Of a stretch of 64,000 nt of DNA, positions 54,701 to 63,957 are shown piece after piece. The first letter of the stretch is position 1. Each line of letters begins with the position of its first letter. The position numbers and the translations under genes were made by a program. A model generated the notes under the pieces. The model worked only from the letters and a program-made list of their open reading frames with translations. It made no database searches and was not told the origin of the DNA. The DNA is from Patella vulgata (Eukaryota > Mollusca > Gastropoda > Patellidae), in NCBI RefSeq assembly GCF_932274485.2, contig NC_065882.2, positions 77,402,767 through 77,466,766 of the forward strand. Direction: 5' to 3'.

Positions 54701-54730
54701 AGAGTTGTTGGAAATTGCAGGGGTTGCCAT
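48701..54730 (-). CDS. BEL/Pao Gag-Pol polyprotein (2009 aa)
   Basis: Encodes capsid and copying enzymes of the element. Order along the protein: coiled-coil-like start (around residues 45-105), gag core (about 310-480), cysteine-histidine clusters (about 570-650, with CFRCLEGKHFAIHC), aspartic protease region (VIIDDQSNHSLGS), reverse transcriptase (FTCDVEQMFHSF, NGPSPAIATYGL, FYVDDGVYS), RNase H region, H2C2 zinc finger (HYHDVNHHQG, CIRCNFLRRP), DDE integrase core (VGMDAFGPW, LWSDCGTNFVGA, HFGGVWERQIG) and the C-terminal domain typical of BEL/Pao (DIVLVKDKDVVRGEW). Length and order are as expected for an undamaged member. Confidence 0.93.
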   Translation of the reverse strand: MATPAISNNSAVEKDDSHDVTSSHHPSYKSMTSRHTRSSELSSSVQYIETKIRVAREKFRFDEEIRKIELARKVAEAETQSKLEQIKNERELAVTEALSFGFETLSHTSSKVNSVDPIDNSFNSTDRTRRTAQWIQSEIGSEIGDLSHENNQGPTPHEKSLTTIESHRPTELPSPRSTEQAHTRHKELPFEQPPELSLSRPTEIYRKENFTELLPTAPVFQPRFEGPTEQCLTRPKESPRDIHNEQSSNTPIFQPNHELTLRYTPSMPTHGDPRPFESTNQQSNLFNTRPPEHSNDISKRLLASLALPKCEPDVFSADPALFLPWRQAFKTLICEAEATPNQEITYLLKYTSSKPKELVNQFRRRIHPDPQVKLNDLWSALEERFGHTAEVANNLIETLLKAANFRYEDKEALQTFYDTCENLNTQEPYLKGLSILNTSYFMKTLVEKIPKSIKEKWDSKVTKHMVDNRSDDYPPFKSFVKLIHNLSLKQNHPSIAKLPSQESEHKGSRYTSSRPDNNLSSKPNPYKHGFKDNKPSTHTTSLKTDVNLEPKQEKSNSQCPIHKTNHHLSECRTFREKSYDEKLQLLKELEICFRCLEGKHFAIHCTRRDISCPKCNRRHLLVLHKDDRDETKKKELAPYSGEAVKSACTKICGDGTVNMRGKTCGKLILVDIYELSNPERAVRGYVIIDDQSNHSLGSTELFEGLQLYGDEHEFTLETCHGKELCVGRRAENLCVRTIRGDEFPLPSITESSNVPDGTNEIPNPELVRQIPHLQCIADYLRPIDNKAPFLLIIGRDAPELLKVRESINGPIGAAWAQRLDLGWTVSGVLCLDRQGGNVHIIARRTSVGFETKYEPCENSFICKQSPKDDYLSLSFNEFYTSPRDNEIGLSHEDRQFLSLMDKSFHKNQLGNWEAPLPFRNSDVYMPNNRIQAEKRFQSLLRNFNRNPQLETDYFEFMTKLFKKSHASPSTNTVEDGRVWYLPHFGVYHPQKKNQIRVVFDSSAEYKSTSLNSELLTGPDLMNRLIGRLHRFRQEEVAFTCDVEQMFHSFYVNPEHRSYLSFLWFENNDRKKPVIEYQMNVHLFGNGPSPAIATYGLRRAADDVKDKYELAANKFIHEEFYVDDGVYSCSTPQEAIELIKTSQAVLNESNIKLHKVASNSPMVMDALPEEDRAKGLKNLDFSSDILPVQRSLGVQWDLERDELTFQVIDKQNPYTRRGVLSIIHSIYDPLGFLAPYTIVGKRILQSLIELGNEHRGNLAWDDPLPNEFQLEWGIWNRDLSSIGEVRVQRCLKPASFGNVERVEIHGYCDASQDQIGAVVYLRVINSEKSIWVSFLKGCAKVKPLKQVTIPRMELSAAVLLVNTVRDIKRDLEYTIDEEIYYSDSKVVLGYITNQTKRFYIYVANRVQIIRSLTATNQWRYIETKLNPADLVSRGCGIHKLLKSDWLRGPEHLWESLKTPSFEDYTSSLSEEDAEIRSCRTTLVEKTCSFCTLISSYNSWEKLLRAVCCLKLFTRYMNNEKPVVEINPSLIQEAETAVVRHIQQETFPDELKILKHPEKSMKKTELKTLQLRSLDPFIDNHGTLRIGGRLSRANYSNQEKHPWIIPKKSLITPLLIQHYHDVNHHQGRSITHGAVRQAGFWIISGAERVNHQIRNCIRCNFLRRPLESPKMSDLPEQRFENMPPFTNVGMDAFGPWEVMTRKTRGGSANSKRWGIMFTCLVSRAIHIEIVDAMDTSAFINALRRFIAIRGPVALLWSDCGTNFVGARTELREALSEIKDESVKKFLTSKECEWRFNPPHASHFGGVWERQIGTLRRVLEGMLLGIGKQQLTHDLLVTLMAEAAAIVNARPITAISTDPENPEILAPGNLLTLKTRPYLPAPGEFTKPDLYCRTQWRRVQYLVDQFWIRWRREYIQSLQPRRKCQNTTSNIQVNDIVLVKDKDVVRGEWSKGRVTGVKLDPDGVARVAEVTIYRDENPFQPRLNGQYKTYKRPICELVFLCRIDNDKPLGEM

Positions 54731-55047
54731 GGCTCAAAGGCAGTTTATAGTTTATATTTAAACAGTAATGTATTTTACTCGCGGCTGTCGATTCTGTCTG
54801 TTTACTCACGGTTATTAAACAGGAAACTCGGCAAACGTTTTATTCACGGCTCCGTATGGTTGTAGCCACTGCAGTCATTTTCTCACACTCACAGCTCTCA
54901 AACTCAGGAAAATTTGTAAAGTTTGTTCACAGCTCACGCACAGGCCAAGTTGGTGAAACAATCCTTTTCTTCTCAGCTCTTTTTTAAAACCAGGGAGGTC
55001 TTTTTATTCACAACTCATGGAACTAGGGAATTCTGCAATCTTTTTAC

Positions 55048-55447
55048 TGTTCTGTCTCGCTGACAGAGACGACCGCGCACGTGTTCTCAAACGTACTTTA
55101 TGCTCAGTCTCAACTCAAATGGCCGTTCCGTCAGCTGCCCAGATAGCTTACGCGCACCTTTCTAATGATGAAAAAACACAACACAGTATTAGGTGCTAAC
55201 CCATATTATTATTTTCTTCAAGTAAGTAGCGGTAAAAAGATTATGCGACGAAAACCCTGGTCACTTCGCTCAGCTCCTCGTGTTTATATTTTATTTTATT
55301 TTCGGTGATAATGCGCAGACGCGAAGTAAAATAGACTCGATTAACTACACTCCAAAAATGATCGGCTCGCTCAGTGACCAGAATTACCGTACACGACAAA
55401 AGTAAACATGAACACGCGAATATACTACAGTCTCAATGAACAGCACA
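55048..55447 (-). repeat. 5' LTR of the BEL/Pao element
   Basis: Same 400 bp as the left copy, next to the start of the coding region; promoter function expected for this position. Confidence 0.95.
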
Positions 55448-55452
55448 CCTAC

Positions 55453-56079
55453 TCAAACTACAGTTTGCTAGTCGTTATTTTTCGAGATTTTACCACGGTT
55501 GTTTTAATCTCGCGACTGTGACTGGGGCTTTTACTATCAGCTGATTCATTGTTTCGATCGGTGCGGAATTGGATTATGAATTGCATGCAGTTTGCATTTT
55601 GCCGTTATCGGGTCCGATGATGTATAAAAATGTAGGTTAATTTTCAGGCAAAACTGATACATGGCATGACATGGTACGTGAGTGCTTCAGACGCCAAAAT
55701 GTTTAGAAAGACGTTTCTATACCGTCACTGGTACCGTTTCACGAGCTTTGTTTGTGACCTCAATCCCAGACTAAAGGATAAAATCTGTTAAGCATAACTC
55801 TCCAACTAGTCCATGGAGCTAGCAAAGATTTAATTAACATCTCAAGTACAAAAGGTTAGAGAATTGCAATTAGATGTATGATGGTATTTCGCCCGTATAT
55901 TCCGGACATGTCCTGAGGTATTTTACAAAAGTCCGACCAGGAATGTGCTTAATCGGACATCAAGATATGGTGAATAATATATTACTCATCCCGATTATTG
56001 TTGACAATAGCCTGGATTGATTAGGTAATTACTTGGTGAACGTATTTATCTTCTTATACCGTCTATACACCTACCTTGA
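55453..56079. other. Unique intergenic stretch
   Basis: No repeat, exon or motif recognised between the BEL/Pao element and the next MITE. Confidence 0.4.
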
Positions 56080-56083
56080 TTAA

Positions 56084-56479
56084 AGATACATTATGGGAGA
56101 TTCAGTAACGAGTTGGCAGTTCTCAGTATAATAGTTAAAAACTAGATAATGTAAAGGCAATTTGGTGAAAATTTCATTCAAATTGATCCACTATGAACCG
56201 AGAACTAAGCGACTGAAATTCCCATAAGCCTCGATCATCATTACCAAAGTCAGTACGATAAACAGCATAGTCTCGATTATCCATTTAATCGTTTAATCGA
56301 GAAGGAAAGTTATGCAGTAAATTGGCTTACAACCCACTAAAGATCGCAGGCTAGCGCTGCCATCTTGAGTTGATTATGGCCTGGAAAGGTTACTTAATGT
56401 CTAATTAATAATTTAGATAACATTTCAGGCCTAAAGAAAGACCTGAAATAGGCAGATTTAGCTCTTGCATAATGTATAT
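56084..56479 (+). mobile_element. TTAA MITE family 1, full-length copy
   Basis: AGATACATTATGGGAG start and, complemented, ATATACATTATGCAAG end; TTAA at 56080-56083 and 56480-56483. Confidence 0.8.
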
Positions 56480-56529
56480 TTAACTAATTCATCTGCCTTG
56501 ATTGGCTGACTTTTGGGAACACCAGCAGG

Positions 56530-56740
56530 ACACTGATACAGTGTGCTATGAGGCAAATTTTGCCCGGGCAGCGGCACTATGGCCTACTCTTATATCGAAT
56601 TCCAAATCCCAAGGGATCTTTTACGTGCATGCAAATATGCGCACAGTACCTTGATTTTTTTTTTTGCCCCATCTGTACCGACTATAATTATGTTGTCCCT
56701 TACATTAGAGACAAGGAGGAACCATTCCGGAAAATCCAAC
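56530..56740 (-). mobile_element. SINE-B, partial
   Basis: AGTGTGCTATGAGGCAAATT, TTTTGCCCGGGCAGCGG, ending near GGAACCATTCCGGAAAATCC. Confidence 0.75.
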
Positions 56741-56741
56741 T

Positions 56742-56885
56742 TGGGGTTTAACCTAACATATGGTTCAATCTTATTTCAATAATTTGCTTGCACATAGGGG
56801 TCTTTAGCAGTAGGAGGAAACCGGAGGACCCGGAGAAAACCCACGAGGTTGGACAGGTGTACTTACTCCTTATCACATACATTTC
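56742..56885 (-). mobile_element. SINE-A, partial
   Basis: TTGGGGTTTAACC, ATAGGGGTCTTTAGCAGTAG, CACGAGGTTGGACAGG; head missing. It abuts the SINE-B fragment. Confidence 0.8.
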
Positions 56886-56939
56886 AGCTAATTTGTTGTG
56901 AGAAGCTGATACAGATGTTCTGGGTTCAAATACTGTTAT

Positions 56940-57547
56940 AGGCAAGTCAATAATTATAATAATATATTCTTCAATGATGTAGACTTTATTATTAATAATT
57001 TTTTTTCTATATACAGGTCTACAGCAATAATATTAGCACTTTTTTTTCATTCATTTAACACAAACACAATTTTTACATTTTCCTTTTCAAAAATCTTACT
57101 TAACTCTTATTTTCATGATGAGATTTTTCAAAATTATTATCCTAACCCGAGTTGTAGCACATGAAATTTTAAAATCTTTAAATAAACAACCAATAATTCG
57201 TTTGACAATTTACTAATAAAGTCATTTTTGAACAATCTGTATAAAACTCTTGCTGGTTTCACACAAGCATATTATTAGGTTTTTCATGGCTGCTCTAATC
57301 TATAGTTCATGAAATTCTTTCAGATAAAATATATGTTACACCATAACTCATACTGTTGAAAATAGTAACGAAATATTGGTGCTTTGTTTTTTATAAGTTT
57401 ACGTATTGTGTTTTATTTCAACTAATTGAAATTTGAGTCATCTTAATTTTATCCGAGAAAATTTCAGTTTCTAGAATATCAATCCAAATGTAACATTTCC
57501 TTAGTCCTTAGTTGGCAGCACTGATTTCCACGTGATCTACAATCTGT
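56940..57547 (-). other. 3' flank of NDUFA11
   Basis: AT-rich. AATAAA (complement) at 57412-57417 and again near 56985 are candidate polyadenylation signals; no gene otherwise. Confidence 0.4.
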
Positions 57548-60500
57548 TCATTCTAAACCTCGAGTTCCCTCTTCATGTGGTCGTTCTGTTAGTATACCAA
57601 TTTTATGCTGGTTCAATGTTCCCATGGGTCTTGCATATGGAATTGTTAGTCCAGGCACTCTCCATTTCTCAATCTGACCCATTTTAATAAGCATGGCAGT
57701 TGCTCCAAAAAAAAGGCCAACGCCCCATCCAACTTTTTGGGAATTGTCTGAAATGAAAAAGGTGACAAAATAAAGCGTGACTTTCATTTTCACTTTCTTT
57801 TTCACCATCTTTGACCAGTTACCGGTTAAGAATCATAAAAAAAATCATAAAAAATTTGATTTTTTTTTTGTGAAAAAGGCTATGACTACAGCGAAAATCC
57901 AGTGATTTATTTGGTCTGGGACCCGCTTTAACCCAATTGGAATCAGAATTGATGGGAAGTCGGCTATGATGTCTGATGTTCCACAACCAATTTGGTGTTG
58001 ATGGTGGTAGCTCAACTAAAGATATTTTACTTAAAAGCTAATATTCCAATTATTGCTGACAGAAAAGTGTGTGAAAAAATCATCAAATTTGCTAGAAACT
58101 AACTCTAAGTTTCGGGCAATCCTCCTAACACGTCGATCCACAGCAGCTGTATCCGACAAACTAAAACAAGTTGATATTTTATTGTGAAAAACGTTTGGGT
58201 TGTGGCCTGCAAACATAGATGATCGAGTACTCTCTGACGAAGACAGAAGTTTGTTGAAATTGATGAGAACCGATTGCAAAGTCACATTTGGGACACATGA
58301 TATGGTTCTGGACTCCGAGGGTGTATTCGAAACAGCGTTCGCACAGGTTCGTGAACCATGGAAGAACGCGAGAACACGTTCAAGAGTCTCGAACATGAGA
58401 GAACAGTATCCATGGTAACAAGTTGAATTAAATTTATACAATCTTTTACTGTAACTTGAGAAGTATTGTATTACGCATAAATGACTTTCTTTTTTTTTGG
58501 TGTTACGCTGACAACATACTACATGCAGTTTTTGAACGGTATTAAACTTTTAAATCAATAAATGCACCCATGATACCGTTTTCTCGGCAGCTGTCGACGC
58601 ATCGACCATGTATGTTCTTGCCTCATACCAGCTAACGAGGTAGTGTGGGATTTGAGAACGGGAGCGTGTTCGCGAACGCATTCCCGACTGTTTGAGACCG
58701 ACAAGAACCCAATTTCCATCCGTTCTCTGCACCGGAACACTGTTTCGAATACACCCCTAGATGCGACGAACGTGTGAACGGAGTAATATCGAAAACGAAC
58801 GCTGAGAAGCTGCACAGTGACAGAGTTAAGAACTCAACACAAACTAGGTTTTCGGGAATAACATAATTCGCCTGCGTGCAGGGGTCTTTAGCAGTGGGAG
58901 GAAACTGGAGGACTCACGAGGGGACCCTACTCCTTGTCATGTACAAGCAGGGATTCAAAACCAGGGGTGATAAACCTTGTGTTAAAATGCGCATGCATTA
59001 ACCATTCGACCACCCAACTCCCCCATTTGAATCTAGACCAAAGATCTGCAATAGACAGATTTAGCTCTTACATAATACATATTTAAATTTAAGACCTACA
59101 ATATTGTGAAACGAAATGAAATGGGGTATAACACCGGCATATGCCATACCGTGTTCTATGAGGAAAATTTTGCCCGGGCAGTGGCACTATGACTTACTCT
59201 TATATCGAATTTCAACTGCCAAGGGATCTTTTATGTGCATGCCAATGTATACACGGGACCTCGATTTTTCATCCCACCCGAACAACTAGACAGCTGTTCT
59301 TGTTAGGCCCTCCGTCCTGCACCACTGACAAGAGGAAACCACGTCAGAAAATCCTGATGAAATTTCTTGGCCAATGCCGGGATCGATCACCCAACCTCCA
59401 GGCTAGCTAGCCAGCGTCTTACCCACTTAGCCACTGCGACTCCCCAACAATATTGTACCCATGTACTTACATCTACCACCAAATATACTACCAGCAGCTA
59501 ATCCTGCTAAAAAGTGATTATACATATCATCAGTTTTACGTATGTTACCAATTATACACAAGGCAGAGGCATACGTTGCAGCTGCCCCACCTAAAATAAA
59601 AGAGAGAGAAATATATTTCAATAATCTATCCTCAATCTGATTCAAATACAGATCTTTATTTTGTTACGTTTTTTTATACTTTCGATAGCCTCTACTACAT
59701 GAAGAGCTGACCAGTTGTAGTGGGAGGTCACATGAGGAGTCAAACGTCAGACATTTTATTAACAAATCAGTTGTGCATCGCACGCCAAAATCTAGCTGCA
59801 ACAGACAGTTTCATTGGCCAATCCCTCACTTCAACCAAATCGCAGGTTATATAATAAATCTTCCAGATCCTAATGTAGTAAAGACAAGTATCTCTCACTT
59901 GTTGGGTGTCAAACAAATCATGTGATGTAAACAACTAGCCATGTGGCTTGAACTGGTCCACAACGTACTGGTCTGTATGAGTGAATGTACGCGTCAGATT
60001 TGTGTATTAAACATTAAAAAAACAACATAATTCCATATTTATAATATCCAAATAAACAGTCCCATTGGTCGGATTCTCATCCAAATGACGACGCGTAAAC
60101 AAAATACAGTAGCAAACATATGCCGAATCTGTATACTTGCTATAGAGACCAATGACCACATTGAACCAACTACATCACTTCTGGTTTTAATAAAAATTAA
60201 TATTTTTCCTTGTGTTACACAGAGATGATGGTTTATAAATATATATTTAAGATTTATGAAAACCTTTTTAAAAGTCGTCGATCTTCCCCTTTAACTGATG
60301 GGTGACTTTAGCTTTTAGGCCTCTTGGTTTTTTCTATAGTATATAGAACTGTAAATTATGAATGAAATGGGGTTTAATGTCCTGCTTTTCTGCACCAACT
60401 GGGCTAATGAGGACGACATACATGTATGTCATGCAATTTTGCCTGGACTGTGGAGCTACGACCTACTCTTACATCGATTTCCAGCTGTAAATTTTGTCCG

Positions 60501-61307
60501 TAAAAAGGAAAAATATTGGTTGCGTTGATATTCCATGTGCACATCATGTTCATTATTTCATCAGGATTTTCTGGCGTAGTTCATCGGATGGGACAAAAAA
60601 CGAGGTACCGTGTATACATTGGCGTGCACATAAAAGATCCCCTGACATTTGGAATTCGATATGAGAATAAGCCATAGTTTAGCTGCCCTGGCAAAATTTT
60701 CCTCATAGCACACTGAATGGCATATGCTCGTCTTCATTAGCCCAATTGGAGCAGAAGAGTAGGACATTAAACCCCTTTTCATTTCATTTTTTCATGTTCA
60801 TTATATGGTTGTATATGTATAAGAAGAAGGAATAATACCATACCTAATAAGCCAACATGATGTCCAAATCTTGTTGCACATACAAGTAATGTTGAAGGTT
60901 TTGTATACATTCCCAAATCTAAAACAGTTGCATAGGCACCTGAAAAACAGTATTTTTATAAAATAGATAATTGTCAAGGAACAAAACGTACCCTCACTAC
61001 AGTTCGATAGACAACCCATGTACTGCAATGCTTTCATAGGCATTTTGATCTTTAGTAGGGTACCCCACGCAGTCAAGTGACAAGTTCCCAAATGATTACA
61101 CAGCAGACATGCAGCAAGTGCATAAGCCGCAGTAGGTTCTTTTAGCTTATAACAAATAGCCATGGCATGTGGAATTTTCTACACGTAAGTCATAGAAAAT
61201 ATATTGTTCACGATTCTGAATAACATAATATTTAGCTGTTAGTAGATATAGAAAATTACATTTTTTTTTTTTAAATTCTTTATTATTATCTATCTTGGAA
61301 CTATTTT

Positions 61308-61339
<32 letters not shown>

Positions 61340-61508
61340 TGGGGTTTAACCTCCACTTGACACAAACTAGGTCATTTCGGGACTAACATATGGGTTAATT
61401 TTATTTCAATAATTCGCGTGCGCGTAGGGGTCTTTAGCAGTGGGAGGAAACCGGAGGACCCGGAGAAAACCCACGAGGTTGGACAGGCGACCCTACTCCT
61501 TGTCACGT

Positions 61509-61552
<44 letters not shown>

Positions 61553-63798
61553 GTAACTTCCACTTGACACAAACAAGGTCATTTCAGGACTAACATATGG
61601 ATCAATTTGATTTCAATAATTCGCTTGAGCATAGGGGTCTTTAGCAGTGGGAGGAAACCGGAGAAAAACCTCAAGGTTGGACAGGCAACCCTACTCCTTG
61701 TCAGGTACAACCATGGAATTGAAACCATGCAAATGACAGGCCTTAACACAACGTGCAAGCGCTAACTATTCGGCCATCCACCCCCCCCCCTCTGGAACAA
61801 AGAACTGTCAGCTCTTTATCAACATGTAAATCTTCCATAAATACATCTTTAAATCGAAACGTTAAAAGCTAGCTTTGCCCGATATTTTAAAATGGAATAG
61901 GTTTGACATCTTTAACATCATGAAGGCGGGGCTAAATATAAGTAGTGTACAATTGCCAATCAAAATACGGGACATAAAATTAGAGAGAGAACCTTACTTT
62001 AAGGATCACACAGAGCTAATGCACCTGAATTATGAAAGGCCTACCGGTATCTTATTTTGTTAAAAGCACCGCTTGATTAATTTTACTGACAATATTTGCA
62101 GATAAACAAAAATGTGTCACAACATTGGACCGGGTATGTTTAATTACCGATAGTCCTAATTGCTGCAATAAAAAGCTTGCCATGTGAAACTAAAGGCAAC
62201 CAATCATAACTAAAAACAAAAATATCATCTCAACATTTTTAGCTACCTGCTCGTAGCTAGACCGGGTATAAATACTTTAGTAACAGATTCTTATTGTCTT
62301 ATTAGCTCTGGGATAGACTAGAGGCAGAGCCGTTAAGAATATGTTACTAAAGTAAATAGACCGGGTACAGTACTAACTTCATTCTCACTGAAAACTAAAA
62401 CAGCTGCATGGCTTGAAATGTTCGCGTGTCTACTTGTCGCCGACAGGCGATTTTTTCGTCTGACAGGTAGCAAGTAAAACTACCTGTCACTTGTGACAGG
62501 TGGACTAAATTTTACTTGATGTTCAGTAAATTGACTTAAGACCACAATACTCACGTCAAGTACATTTAATTATTTGTTTCTAAATGCAAGAATTAAGCAA
62601 GGAAATACCGCGAAAAACTGCCATTTGCACTGTTTACATTTCGCTCTGTCGTAGGCAACAGTTACTCACACAGTTTGGAAGTAGACAATTTTATAACAAT
62701 GAATTTCACACCATCTACGCTTGTTTTCATCTGCTTGACATTAGTTTATAGCATTATGAAGTATTATATATAAATAAATTAAAACGCACCCCCAGGTCAT
62801 CTAAAATAGTTCTATCGTAACGACACCATAGTAAATATAGTGGTAGCTGGAATGGAAATGCACACGGCTCGTTGCCTGGTGACATGTATTTAATCATTTA
62901 AAAAGTTTAAATAAGTTTCCATAAATAAAGGCTATGAATAATTTATAAGAAAATTTATAAAATCAAATAATTAGATCGGAAAAATATTTCATATATAAAT
63001 ATAATATAGACAGGATATGTGAGAAAGGAATTCCAGGGGGCGTTACTTGTCCTCCGCACCCGGTAGGCTACATGTAAATACGGTACCATGCACAGGTGTG
63101 ATTCGTGTTTTGATAATCAATGTATTACAGATATTTTATAATCTGAATTCTACACCTCAACAGCGAAGTATTCGATTTATTACGCAAGTTTGGTAACATG
63201 ACACTTGGCGGAATTCGCGTGGATACAGATGATAGAATTGTACGAATCTTCGAGTCGCTGAGCCGAAGCAGATTCGCCGACTTGAAGAAATAAAAAGGTT
63301 TCATATTACGATATCTATATGGAGCAATGTACGTCAAGACCTAAACAATTTAAGAGTGTGTGTGTGTACCTACATGTATGGATATGTGTCATGTGAATTG
63401 TGATTGGTCTTTGATAATTGAGAGTGACAGGTTATTTACTGACTGAACTCTGAAGCGACAGGTATGAAGAAAAGCTCTTTTTAAACATTTCGAGGCCTGA
63501 GCTGGGTTCATTGAATTGGACAAATTAGGCTCTGAGTTTTAGTATAGATTCATGTAACAAAAGCTATTAACAACTTTGATAATTTCAGAGCATTGCTGCA
63601 TATTTAATTTTATGCATGCCATGATCATGATAGGTGAGGTCTAATTTTTGGGCTTCTTTACACTCAAAAATAATTTATTATTTAACAAACATTGAAACAA
63701 GTACCTGCAACAACTCCATATTTAGTTAGATAATACGTTTTATTCAAGCAGTCACTACTAGCGGGTTTTGTCCATGGGTTATAATAATTTCGGACCAT
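57548..63798 (-). CDS. NDUFA11: NADH dehydrogenase (complex I) subunit NDUFA11
   Basis: Accessory membrane-arm subunit of mitochondrial complex I, Tim17-like fold, inner membrane. Four exons: 63798-63705, 60939-60844, 59590-59471 and 57747-57548 (510 nt, 169 aa), GT-AG, all junctions phase 1. The protein starts MVRNYYNPWTKPASS. Hydrophobic, glycine-rich segments follow. IRKTDDMYNHFLAGLAAG matches human VREKPDDPLNYFLGGCAGG, and FFGATAMLIKMGQIEKW matches human YFGIAASLVKMGRLEGW. The C-terminus is about 30 residues longer than the human protein (141 aa). Intron 1 is 2.77 kb and rich in SINE-A copies. Introns 2 and 3 carry SINEs and the foldback. ETS-type sites lie just upstream of the ATG. Confidence 0.88.
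58318..58760. mobile_element. Foldback/MITE-like element in NDUFA11 intron 3
   Basis: The left arm AGGGTGTATTCGAAACAGCG and the complement of the right arm AGGGGTGTATTCGAAACAGT are inverted. GTTCGNGAAC-like phrases occur inside both arms. No clear target duplication. Confidence 0.6.
58829..59023 (-). mobile_element. SINE-A, diverged
   Basis: ACTCAACACAAACTAGG, GGGGTCTTTAGCAGTGGG, head complement AACCATTCGACCACCC. Confidence 0.8.
59036..59090 (+). mobile_element. TTAA MITE family 1, end fragment
   Basis: AAGATCTGCAATAGACAG then TTTAGCTCTTACATAATAC. Confidence 0.6.
59108..59446 (-). mobile_element. SINE-B, nearly full length, 25 bp from an exon
   Basis: GAAATGAAATGGGG start to GCCACTGCGACTCCCC end, target duplication ACAATATTGT (59098-59107, 59447-59456). 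It lies just downstream of the NDUFA11 exon 3 donor (exon ends at 59471). Confidence 0.9.
59690..59895. repeat. Dispersed repeat, inverse copy of 4090-4310
   Basis: Shares ACGTCAGACATT, CGCACGCCAA, TTTCATTGGCCAATCCCTC and GGTTATATAA in order with the complement of the other copy. Confidence 0.65.
60360..60490 (-). mobile_element. SINE-B fragment, left arm of an inverted pair
   Basis: AAATGGGGTTTAATGTCC, GGGCTAATGAGGAC, CTACTCTTACATCGATTTCC. Confidence 0.75.
60582..60790 (+). mobile_element. SINE-B 3' half, right arm of an inverted pair
   Basis: CATCGGATGGGACAAAAAAC, GGCGTGCACATAAAAGATCC, end ACATTAAACCCC and ATTTC. Confidence 0.85.
60992..61163 (-). other. Unassigned open frame in NDUFA11 intron 1
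   Basis: Open from ATG 61163 (MAICYKLKEPTAAYALAAC...) to a GAGG/GTACGT donor-like site at 60992. The composition looks coding (alanine, leucine and cysteine helices, slightly like pentatricopeptide repeats). A TAG acceptor lies 16 bp upstream, but its phase does not fit insertion into NDUFA11. Function unknown; it could be a gene relic. Confidence 0.25.
61308..61507 (-). mobile_element. SINE-A, 5'-truncated
   Basis: GA tail complement, GGGGTTTAACCTCCACTTG, up to CTCCTTGTCACGTG. The tRNA-like head is replaced by the next copy's tail. Confidence 0.85.
61508..61785 (-). mobile_element. SINE-A, full length
   Basis: Long GA run, TAACTTCCACTTGACAC, to GGCCATCCACCCCCC. Tandem with the preceding copy. 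Confidence 0.85.
61805..61856 (-). mobile_element. TTAA MITE family 1, end fragment
   Basis: GTCAGCTCTTTATCAAC and CCATAAATACATCTTTAA match the family end. Confidence 0.5.
61875..62063 (+). other. Unassigned 62-codon open frame
   Basis: Charged, coding-looking composition (KIRDIKLEREPYFKDHTELM) opposite to NDUFA11 in its first intron. No family recognised; could be a mobile-element relic. Confidence 0.15.
62277..62400. repeat. Inverted repeat around ACTTTAGTAACA
   Basis: GACCGGGTATAAATACTTTA and GTAACAGATTCTTA are answered by TAAGAATATGTTAC and TAAAGTAAATAGACC. Hairpin-forming, perhaps a small MITE. Confidence 0.5.
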
Positions 63799-63857
63799 TT
63801 TAGATTAGTTTGTGCTTTGCCAAAATAAAAATCTTTCAATACTTTCTAGAAACCATA

Positions 63858-63877
63858 ACTTCCGGCAAAGACGGAAG
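63858..63877 (-). promoter_or_regulatory. ETS/GABP-type sites upstream of NDUFA11
   Basis: ACTTCCGG (63858-63865) and CGGAAG (63872-63877) lie 60-80 bp upstream of the ATG, with a further TCCGGAAA nearby. GABP (NRF-2) sites are common in nuclear respiratory gene promoters; use here is inferred. Confidence 0.4.
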
Positions 63878-63957
63878 GGCAACTTAAGGTCGTATACGCT
63901 AGAAACCGGTTTCGGTTGTTGTCCGGAAATTACCGAGTTCGTCGCTGCGATTCCCTG

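Larger units (their letters stand above)
48266..55447 (-). mobile_element. BEL/Pao LTR retrotransposon, looks whole, young
   Basis: 7182 bp with LTRs at 48266-48665 and 55048-55447 (400 bp each). I read them as identical, and they are flanked by the 5-bp duplication CCTAC (48261-48265, 55448-55452), normal for BEL/Pao. A purine-rich tract (AAGTGGGGAG on the coding strand) precedes the 3' LTR. One long frame fills the interior, with no break seen. Equal LTRs imply a recent insertion. Confidence 0.95.

Noticed and set aside
47500-57540. Search for exons 1-2 of SULT copy 3
   Set aside because: No frame here carries the loop, THRYP or RNPKD motifs; the space is SINEs, the BEL/Pao element and unique DNA.
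58031-58441. 136-codon frame on - at 58.0-58.4 kb
   Set aside because: Falls across the foldback arm and NDUFA11 intron 3; no family motif and no splice support.
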